Positions 25,983 through 32,140 of a stretch of 32,140 nucleotides of DNA are shown here, piece by piece. Position 1 is the stretch's first letter. Each line of letters opens with the position of its first letter. The DNA comes from Bacillota bacterium. Its GTDB lineage: Bacteria > Bacillota > SHA-98 > UBA4971. Made by a program: the position numbers and the translations under genes. The stretch is taken from the NCBI GenBank assembly GCA_012518595.1, contig JAAYRV010000046.1, forward strand, positions 1-32,140, read 5' to 3'. The notes below the pieces were generated by a model, which ran no database searches, was not told where the DNA came from, and saw only the letters and a list, made by a program, of their open reading frames with translations.

Positions 25983-26010
25983 ATCCTAGCACAAAACCGG
26001 CTGAAGTCAA
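25983..26010 (-). promoter_or_regulatory. promoter TTGACT-N16-TAGGAT (extended -10, TGC) for riboswitch-SulP-Mrp transcript
   Basis: Minus strand TTGACTTCAGCCGGTTTTGTGCTAGGAT; predicted TSS just before the riboswitch P1. Confidence 0.6.
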
Positions 26011-26039
26011 GGATAAAAGACAGAATGGCGACGGAATCG

Positions 26040-26069
26040 TTGACGTTACAAGCCGGCGTATGCTAAACT
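26040..26069 (+). promoter_or_regulatory. promoter TTGACG-N18-TAAACT (extended -10, TGC) for tyrS
   Basis: TTGACG 26040-26045, TAAACT 26064-26069. Confidence 0.5.
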
Positions 26070-26084
26070 GAACCTAATCTTGCG

Positions 26085-26336
26085 ACGAGCTGTCACAGTC
26101 AAGAATAACGGCAGGAATCGCCTGCGGATATTCCTCGCCAACAACTGGACGTAACCGTAGAAGATACGCAACACTGTGAGGTGGAAGAAGTGACAGTTAA
26201 GGAGCAAGCTGTCGCAGTCGGGGAAAACGGCTAAAACCGCAAACGGGTGTTTAGTTGTGGAAATTCCCGGCCGGCTGCAGTGGCCGCAGAAGAGATGTAA
26301 TATTGGGAGGCGGAGGAATTGCAAGTCAAGGAGCAA
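26085..26336 (+). repeat. two diverged tandem copies (~120-130 nt) forming the tyrS leader
   Basis: GCTGTCACAGTC (26089) vs GCTGTCGCAGTC (26208); GTAACCGTAGAAGATACGCAACACTGTGAGGTGGAAGAAGTGACAGTTAAGGAGCAA (26151-) vs GTGGCCGCAGAAGAGATGTAATATTGGGAGGCGGAGGAATTGCAAGTCAAGGAGCAA (26280-), ungapped. Confidence 0.75.
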
Positions 26337-27539
26337 ATGGACATCCTCAGAAGAGGATGCGCTGAGATAATTTCTGAAGAGGACCTGGAAAGCAAACTGG
26401 AGCAATCGATAAAAACCGGGAAGCCTCTTCGGGTTAAGTTGGGATTAGACCCTTCCGCTCCTGATATTCATTTGGGACATGCGGTGGTCCTTAGAAAAAT
26501 GCGTGAGTTCCAGGAGCTGGGTCACGAAGTGTTCTTAGTGGTAGGGGATTTCACCGGCCGTATCGGAGACCCTTCCGGCAGATCCGAAACCAGACCGGAG
26601 CTTTCAATGGAGAAGATAATGGTAAACGCCAAAACCTATGAGGAACAGGCATTCAAGATATTAGACCCTGCCCATACCCATACTGTGTTTAATGGGGAAT
26701 GGCTTTCAAAGCTCACTTTTGAAGATGTAATCAACTTAGCTTCCAAGTATACGGTAGCAAGGATGCTTGAGAGAGAAGAGTTCCGCGATAGATTCCATGA
26801 AGAAAGACCTATCTACATTCATGAGTTTTTCTACCCTTTTATGCAGGCCTACGACTCAATTGCCCTGGACATAGATATAGAGCTCGGGGGTACTGATCAG
26901 AAGTTTAACATACTGTTCGGCAGGACACTCCAGCGAGAATTCAACCAAGAACCCCAGGTTGCAATACTCATGCCCATACTTGTGGGGCTTGACGGCGTAA
27001 AGAAAATGAGCAAAAGCCTGGGCAACTATATAGGTGTAACAGAGGATCCCAAAGAAAGCTATGGTAAGGTTATGTCCATACCGGATGAAGTGATGATGAC
27101 CTACTATGAACTCGCGACTAAGCTTCCCGAGGATGAAATCGTATCTATCGGTAAAGCGCTCACTTCCGGCGAACTACACCCCCGTGACGCCAAAAGGAGG
27201 CTTGCCAGAGAGATTGTGGCGCTCTACCACTGCCATGAGGCTGCCCTTGAAGCCGAAGCGGAATTTGATACTGTTTTCCGCGAAGGAGGCCTTCCTGAGG
27301 ATATTCCTGACATAGTGGTTTCCAAGGGGAATCTTGTGGAAGGTAAAATATGGTGTCCTAAGCTCCTGGTAGCGGCGGGTCTTGCAGGCAGTAACAGTGA
27401 AGCGCGCAGGTTGATCGAGCAAGGCGCGGTAACTGTTGACGGTGAAAAACTGCTGGATTCCAATGAGGAGCTCGCTGTGCGCTCCGGCATGATCTTGAAA
27501 GTCGGTAAGCGCAGATTTGCCAGAATCCAAGTAAGTTAA
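26319..27539 (+). CDS. tyrS: tyrosyl-tRNA synthetase (TTG start)
   Basis: LGLDPSAPDIHLGHAVVLRKMREFQELGHEVFLVVGDFTGRIGDPSGRSETRP, KMSKSLGNYIGV, C-terminal S4 domain. Confidence 0.97.
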   Translation: MQVKEQMDILRRGCAEIISEEDLESKLEQSIKTGKPLRVKLGLDPSAPDIHLGHAVVLRKMREFQELGHEVFLVVGDFTGRIGDPSGRSETRPELSMEKIMVNAKTYEEQAFKILDPAHTHTVFNGEWLSKLTFEDVINLASKYTVARMLEREEFRDRFHEERPIYIHEFFYPFMQAYDSIALDIDIELGGTDQKFNILFGRTLQREFNQEPQVAILMPILVGLDGVKKMSKSLGNYIGVTEDPKESYGKVMSIPDEVMMTYYELATKLPEDEIVSIGKALTSGELHPRDAKRRLAREIVALYHCHEAALEAEAEFDTVFREGGLPEDIPDIVVSKGNLVEGKIWCPKLLVAAGLAGSNSEARRLIEQGAVTVDGEKLLDSNEELAVRSGMILKVGKRRFARIQVS

Positions 27540-27635
27540 TAAGGCCTTTCTTTTCTTGGTTTCCGATGAATATGATCTAATGCGAAATGGCGCTGTGCGA
27601 AGATAACGAATGTAGGGGCAGGAGGCTATGGAGAA

Positions 27636-28532
27636 ATGGCCGGATATTACCGGTGGTCCAGGGGCCTCTTCCCACGCCCCTGGTGGGTAGAGTTTGGTCG
27701 TTGGCTTACCAGGCTGCTCCATGGAACGAGACGGATGCCCAGGACTTGGGGGGTTAGCGTCAGTAGACGCCCGAGATATTTCAGCAAGCGGAAAAGGGAT
27801 CCCATATTTCATGCCAGATCTCGAGGTTTCACTCACCGGAGGACAAATCCCGAACAATCCAATTGGTCCCAAACAGCTTCAAAACCCCGGAGGTGGGGGG
27901 TATTCTTCGGTCGGCTCTTCTTGCTGTCACTCTTAGGAATAATGATTTTTGCAATAATAGACTGGCGTCTCAGGCCTACCCTTGATCAGTTAGCTACAGC
28001 CAAAGCCAGGGTGCTTGCAACAGAAGCAGTGACTTCCGCAGTTGCGTTGGAAATTGCGGAAGGCATAAGATGGGAAGATCTTTATGCGCTTCGTCCTGAC
28101 AGCGCAGGAAAGGTTGTGCTTGTCCAGCCGAACACAGGGGAGATTGACAGGCTGACTTCAAAAGTGACCCTTAGAGTACAAGAATACCTGAACAAAATCA
28201 GCGACACGAAGATTAGAATCCCTCTGGGTCAGATCCTGGGGACTCATGTTCTTGCAAACGTGGGTCCGAGAATTGTCATTTCAATAACGCCTATAGGTAC
28301 TGTTACCACAAGAATACTCAGCGATTTTGAACAAGCGGGCATAAATCAGATTCGTCATAAAATCTACCTTGAAGTCATTGCCCACATGCAAGTTATAGTC
28401 CCTATGGTAGTGACTACAGACGATATCGTTGCGCAGGTTCCCATAACTGAAGTTCTGATAATGGGAGATGTCCCTCAAACCTTCATTCAGGTCGACGGAA
28501 AAGAGATCAAAAGCTTGCTGCCTGTAGATTGA
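27636..28532 (+). CDS. yunB: sporulation protein YunB, with unusual basic N-terminal extension (start uncertain)
   Basis: IIDWRLRPTLDQLATAKARVLATEAVTSAVALEIAEG...IPLGQILGTHVLANVGPRIVISITPIGTVTTRILSDFEQAGINQIRHKIYLEVIAHMQVIVPMV. Confidence 0.85.
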   Translation: MAGYYRWSRGLFPRPWWVEFGRWLTRLLHGTRRMPRTWGVSVSRRPRYFSKRKRDPIFHARSRGFTHRRTNPEQSNWSQTASKPRRWGVFFGRLFLLSLLGIMIFAIIDWRLRPTLDQLATAKARVLATEAVTSAVALEIAEGIRWEDLYALRPDSAGKVVLVQPNTGEIDRLTSKVTLRVQEYLNKISDTKIRIPLGQILGTHVLANVGPRIVISITPIGTVTTRILSDFEQAGINQIRHKIYLEVIAHMQVIVPMVVTTDDIVAQVPITEVLIMGDVPQTFIQVDGKEIKSLLPVD

Positions 28533-28589
28533 CACACCCCATAGCTAAACCAAGGGGCCTTACGGCGTATACGACACATACGGTAAGAC

Positions 28590-28622
28590 AAAAAACAGTC
28601 CCGGAGCGGATCCGGGACTGTT
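28590..28622 (-). terminator. intrinsic terminator downstream of groEL (possibly bidirectional, also serving yunB)
   Basis: Minus: AACAGTCCCGGA-TCCGC-TCCGGGACTGTT-TTTTG. Confidence 0.92.
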
Positions 28623-28643
28623 TATGGATGCCAGTGACCTGAC

Positions 28644-30266
28644 TTAGTAGTCCATGCCTCCTGGAGGATATGGCGGCATTGGTGGTTCTTCCTTAGGCAC
28701 ATCAGTTATCAGAGCTTCAGTTGTCAGAAGCATTGACGCGATGCTTGCTGCGTTCTGCAGTGCAAACCTGGCCACCTTTACCGGGTCGGCTATACCTGCT
28801 TTCAAGAGATCCACATAAGTTTCGGTTACGGCATCAAAGCCGATACCGGGCTTGTTCTGATTCTTGACGCGCTCTAAGACAACTGACCCTTCCAAGCCTG
28901 CGTTGTTAGCGATTTGACGGAGGGGCTCCTCAAGCGCTCTCTTTACAATCTTTACGCCAACCTTCTCATCGCCCTCAACCTCAACTTTGTCAAGTGCAGG
29001 TGCGATGTTAACGTAAGTGGTACCGCCTCCGGGGATTATTCCTTCTTCTACTGCTGCACGAGTTGCTGACAAGGCGTCTTCCACGCGGTGCTTCTTCTCT
29101 TTGAGTTCAGTCTCAGTTGAAGCTCCGACTTTGATTATTGCTACGCCTCCTGCCAGCTTGGCAAGGCGCTCCTGAAGCTTTTCACGGTCATAGTCAGAGT
29201 CTGACTCTTCAATCTGCTTCTTGATTTGTGCGATACGCCCCTTAATCTTTTCAGCGTCTCCGTTTCCTTCTACGATGGTAGTGCTTTCGCGATCAATCTT
29301 CACTGTCTTCGCCTGGCCCAGTGAGTTGAGGTCTAAGTTCTCCAGTTTTATGCCAAGATCTTCAGAAACAAATTGCCCACCTGTAAGGACAGCGATATCC
29401 TCCATCATAGCCTTTCTCCTGTCACCGAATCCCGGTGCTTTGACTGCTGCTACCTGGAGTGTTCCTCTTATCTTGTTGACTACGAGAGTCGCCAAGGCTT
29501 CGCCTTCGACATCTTCAGCGACAATGACAAGAGGCCTGCCTGTGCGGGCTATCTTTTCGAGAAGCGGTAAAAGATCCGCTACTGCAGTAATCTTTTTCTC
29601 ATACAAGAGGATGTAAGGATCGTCAAGGACGGCTTCCATTGCCTCGGTATTGGTTACGAAGTAAGCTGAAATGTAGCCTTTGTCGAACTCCATTCCTTCA
29701 ACTTTGTCGACAGTTACTTCGATGCCTTTGGATTCTTCAACTGTGATTACTCCGTCTTTGCCCACAAGCTCCATTGCTTCAGCGATCATTTGGCCGATAT
29801 CATGATCGTTGCCGGATATGGCTGCGACGTTGGCTATGTCTTCCTTGCCTTCAACAGGTATGGCAACTTTCCGGAGTTCCTCGACTGCTGCGGCCACTGC
29901 CTTGTCAATACCCTTCTTTATGAACATGGGGTTTGCGCCTGCTGCAACATTCTTCAGACCTTCTGAGACAATTGCCTGAGCAAGCACAGTCGCAGTTGTG
30001 GTGCCGTCACCTGTTACATCGTTGGTCTTGGATGCGACTTCTTTGCAGAGTTGAGCTCCCATATTTTCATATGGATCCTCAAGTTCGATTTCCTTAGCGA
30101 CGGTTACGCCGTCTTTAGTAATAGTAGGAGACCCGAATTTTCGCTCGAGGACAACATGTCGTCCTCGCGGGCCAAGAGTAACCTTCACAGCAGAGGCTAC
30201 CTGGTCTACGCCCCTCTCCAGGGCCCGTCTGGCTTCCTCACTGAAAGCAAGCTGTTTAGCGCCCAT
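28644..30266 (-). CDS. groEL: chaperonin GroEL
   Basis: [71 protein letters not shown]. Confidence 0.99.
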   Translation of the reverse strand: MGAKQLAFSEEARRALERGVDQVASAVKVTLGPRGRHVVLERKFGSPTITKDGVTVAKEIELEDPYENMGAQLCKEVASKTNDVTGDGTTTATVLAQAIVSEGLKNVAAGANPMFIKKGIDKAVAAAVEELRKVAIPVEGKEDIANVAAISGNDHDIGQMIAEAMELVGKDGVITVEESKGIEVTVDKVEGMEFDKGYISAYFVTNTEAMEAVLDDPYILLYEKKITAVADLLPLLEKIARTGRPLVIVAEDVEGEALATLVVNKIRGTLQVAAVKAPGFGDRRKAMMEDIAVLTGGQFVSEDLGIKLENLDLNSLGQAKTVKIDRESTTIVEGNGDAEKIKGRIAQIKKQIEESDSDYDREKLQERLAKLAGGVAIIKVGASTETELKEKKHRVEDALSATRAAVEEGIIPGGGTTYVNIAPALDKVEVEGDEKVGVKIVKRALEEPLRQIANNAGLEGSVVLERVKNQNKPGIGFDAVTETYVDLLKAGIADPVKVARFALQNAASIASMLLTTEALITDVPKEEPPMPPYPPGGMDY

Positions 30267-30299
30267 TCTATGTATACCCCCTCTTCAACAATTGTTGGA

Positions 30300-30581
30300 T
30301 TACTTAATTGCAAGAATGTCACTTTGGCGGAGGATCATGTACTCTTCACCGTCGATTTTTATTTCAGTTCCGCCGTACTTGGCAAAGATCACCTTATCGC
30401 CGGGTTTAACGTCCATTGGCGCTCTTTCACCACTATCCAGCAGTTTACCTGGACCGACTGCGATGACTTCGCCCTCCTGAGGACGCTCCTTGGCGGTGTC
30501 AGGCAATACGATTCCGCCCTTAGTGCGTTCTTCTTCAGTACTGGGTTTAACCACTACTCGATCTTCTAACGGCTTTACCAC
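30300..30581 (-). CDS. groES: co-chaperonin GroES
   Basis: [46 protein letters not shown]. Confidence 0.99.
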   Translation of the reverse strand: MVKPLEDRVVVKPSTEEERTKGGIVLPDTAKERPQEGEVIAVGPGKLLDSGERAPMDVKPGDKVIFAKYGGTEIKIDGEEYMILRQSDILAIK

Positions 30582-30607
30582 TCACTATACCCCCTTTAGG
30601 TGGAAAT

Positions 30608-30634
30608 TTAGCACTCACCAGGGGAGAGTGCTAA
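30608..30634 (-). promoter_or_regulatory. CIRCE element (HrcA operator)
   Basis: Perfect TTAGCACTC-N9-GAGTGCTAA upstream of groES. Confidence 0.98.
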
Positions 30635-30646
30635 CAATCTGTTATA

Positions 30647-30676
30647 ATATTACTAGACCTCATTCGGACTTGTCAA
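30647..30676 (-). promoter_or_regulatory. groESL promoter TTGACA-N18-TAATAT
   Basis: Minus TTGACAAGTCCGAATGAGGTCTAGTAATAT immediately upstream of CIRCE. Confidence 0.65.
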
Positions 30677-30749
30677 TAGGTCTCTTCATAAATTCTTCAA
30701 AAACCGCAGATCTTTTCCTTTCTTTGTGGTATGAGTCTACAAAAATCCG

Positions 30750-31373
30750 TTACCCATCAGTCCAGCTTGCCAGTGCCTCTAAGACGCGTAACAGTTCTTC
30801 TTCACCGGAAATAGGTATGCCCGCTTTTAAGTCGTCGAGTTCTCCGGGGGGAAGATCTGATGACCTGATTCTTGTTGCGCTTTTTGGTCGGCAGCGATTA
30901 TCCGGGGTCCCGTAGAATACCGTAACCCAGCCGTCTTTTTCTCCAATATGCATGGTCTTGAGACATGACGGCGACATCCCTTGCCTTTTTTGAAACAAGA
31001 TTATTAGATTTTCAGAGAACTCAGCAACAGCCCAAGGTTCTATCTGCCTGGCAAGGTCATCCCTGGAGAGCCCTATCATTTCGGCAGGCGCAGGTATTCT
31101 GTCTGCCTCTTCATGGCCACATTCATAAACAGTTCTATAGAGGATTTCCGTAAAAGAGCGAACCTTGGCCGGATTGCCAAGCTCCATTGTTGCCTGTTGA
31201 AGCTCACGGGAGGATGCGTTGCCTTGATATTCAAGCTTAGGCAGGTCAGGAGGATTTTTATCCGTTTTCTGCAAGTCGCCCGGGGCTTTGAGGCTAAGAT
31301 AAGCATAGCTCAAACCGGCAGATAAAAGCATAAGGGTTAAACAAACAGTGAGCAGCTTGTTTCTACGGTCCAT
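30750..31373 (-). CDS. BofC-like (bypass-of-forespore C) C-terminal-domain protein
   Basis: YRTVYECGHEEADRIPAPAEMIGLSRDDLARQIEPWAVAEFSENLIILFQKRQGMSPSCLKTMHIGEKDGWVTVFYG; yebC-bofC synteny. Start at MDRRNKLL (31373) with SD AGGGGAG. Confidence 0.75.
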   Translation of the reverse strand: MDRRNKLLTVCLTLMLLSAGLSYAYLSLKAPGDLQKTDKNPPDLPKLEYQGNASSRELQQATMELGNPAKVRSFTEILYRTVYECGHEEADRIPAPAEMIGLSRDDLARQIEPWAVAEFSENLIILFQKRQGMSPSCLKTMHIGEKDGWVTVFYGTPDNRCRPKSATRIRSSDLPPGELDDLKAGIPISGEEELLRVLEALASWTDG

Positions 31374-31546
31374 AATAATATCACTCCCCTTGGGTCTCGG
31401 ATTGCACGCCTTATTTGACCCCATAGGAGGTATAGCCCTAAATGCATAATATGTTCACCGCAACAGCCATAACAACATCCGGACATCCGAAATCCCAAAT
31501 CCCCTTGCTATAATGCCCTACGTAGAGGATAGTATTCGCACAAATG

Positions 31547-31578
31547 AGAAGAACATGGCATGCATGCCATGTTCTTCT
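31547..31578. repeat. 32-bp perfect palindrome
   Basis: AGAAGAACATGGCATG|CATGCCATGTTCTTCT. Confidence 0.95.
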
Positions 31579-31673
31579 GAAATCGCCGGATGACAGTTCT
31601 TACCCGGATTCAGGCAAAGACTCTTCGTCTACCATTCTTAATGATGTTTGATGTTTAATGGGCGAGGGGGATG

Positions 31674-32140
31674 TCAATGGGCGATAGCTTCCATTTCCTC
31701 GTCAGGAATGTCAAAGTTGGCATAGACTTGCTGTACGTCGTCAAGATCTTCTAAGGCCTCCACCAGGTTTAAGACCTGTTCAGCAGCTTTTCCTGCTACT
31801 TTGACTGTGTTTTGTGGGAGCATAGTGACTTCAGCAGTGGAAAAAGTGATGCCCTTTGACTCAAAGAATTTTTCGACTTCCTCAAAGTCTTCAGGTTCGG
31901 TATAAACCTCAATAGTCGTATCATCAGACTCATAATCTTCCGCGCCTGATTCTATGGCAAGGTCCACAAACTCATCTTCACTCATGCTGATCTCATCCAG
32001 GTTCACAACAATGAGGCCTTTTTTCTGGAACATCCATGCCACACAGCCGGTCTCCCCCAGGTTACCCCCATTCTTGGAGAAGACATGGCGTATATCCGAG
32101 GCAGAGCGGTTTCTATTATCTGTCATTGCAGATACCAGAA
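31674..32140 (-). CDS. yebC: YebC/PmpR-family regulator, C-terminal part (5' end outside window)
   Basis: MTDNRNRSASDIRHVFSKNGGNLGETGCVAWMFQKKGLIVV...DEFVDLAIESGAEDYESDDTTIEVYTEPEDFEEVEKF. Confidence 0.97.
   Translation of the reverse strand, partial: LVSAMTDNRNRSASDIRHVFSKNGGNLGETGCVAWMFQKKGLIVVNLDEISMSEDEFVDLAIESGAEDYESDDTTIEVYTEPEDFEEVEKFFESKGITFSTAEVTMLPQNTVKVAGKAAEQVLNLVEALEDLDDVQQVYANFDIPDEEMEAIAH

Noticed and set aside
26085-26336. tyrS leader as a T-box or tandem known riboswitch
   Set aside because: No T-box core sequence, and the pairing seen in copy 1 is not preserved by compensatory changes in copy 2, so no named RNA class can be assigned.
27174-27872. 232-aa minus-strand ORF opposite tyrS/yunB
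   Set aside because: Antisense to clear tyrS coding sequence; no recognisable domain, no SD or promoter.
30051-30569. 172-aa plus-strand ORF spanning groEL/groES junction
   Set aside because: Antisense to groES and groEL, no domain recognisable.
31447-31474. Possible sigma-G promoter (TGTTAT-N15-CATATTA) for the bofC-like gene
   Set aside because: -10 fits CATnnTA but at the required N18 spacing the -35 is GTTGT, not GnATR; too weak to claim.

Overview
The window is a Firmicutes-type (spore-former, Clostridia-like) chromosomal segment, dense and mostly core. On the + strand, left to right: 3' part of thrS, infC-rpmI-rplT behind a probable L20-type leader, a TrmH/SpoU-family RNA methyltransferase, an uncalled YqzL-like small ORF, a Phe T-box leader with pheS-pheT, zapA, cvpA, polX, a DUF421 (YetF-like) protein, a possible Rad52-like/ExoX-C-like protein, and mutS2. 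On the - strand: a class A penicillin-binding protein, a 10-gene Mrp/Mbh-type cation antiporter module with three MrpD-like subunits, and a SulP transporter preceded by a clear ydaO/yuaA-type (c-di-AMP) riboswitch. These are followed by tyrS (+) with an unusual tandemly duplicated leader, yunB (+), CIRCE-controlled groES-groEL (-), a BofC-like gene (-) and the 3' part of yebC (-). No tRNA, rRNA, CRISPR or transposon was seen. The strongest leads are: (1) the c-di-AMP riboswitch in front of SulP and the Mrp module, (2) the tyrS 5' UTR made of two diverged ~120-130 nt copies, the first carrying a truncated imitation of the tyrS start, (3) a PheT that lacks the EMAP-like tRNA-binding domain, and (4) a putative recombination protein next to mutS2. 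All calls come from reading the sequence; no database search was possible.
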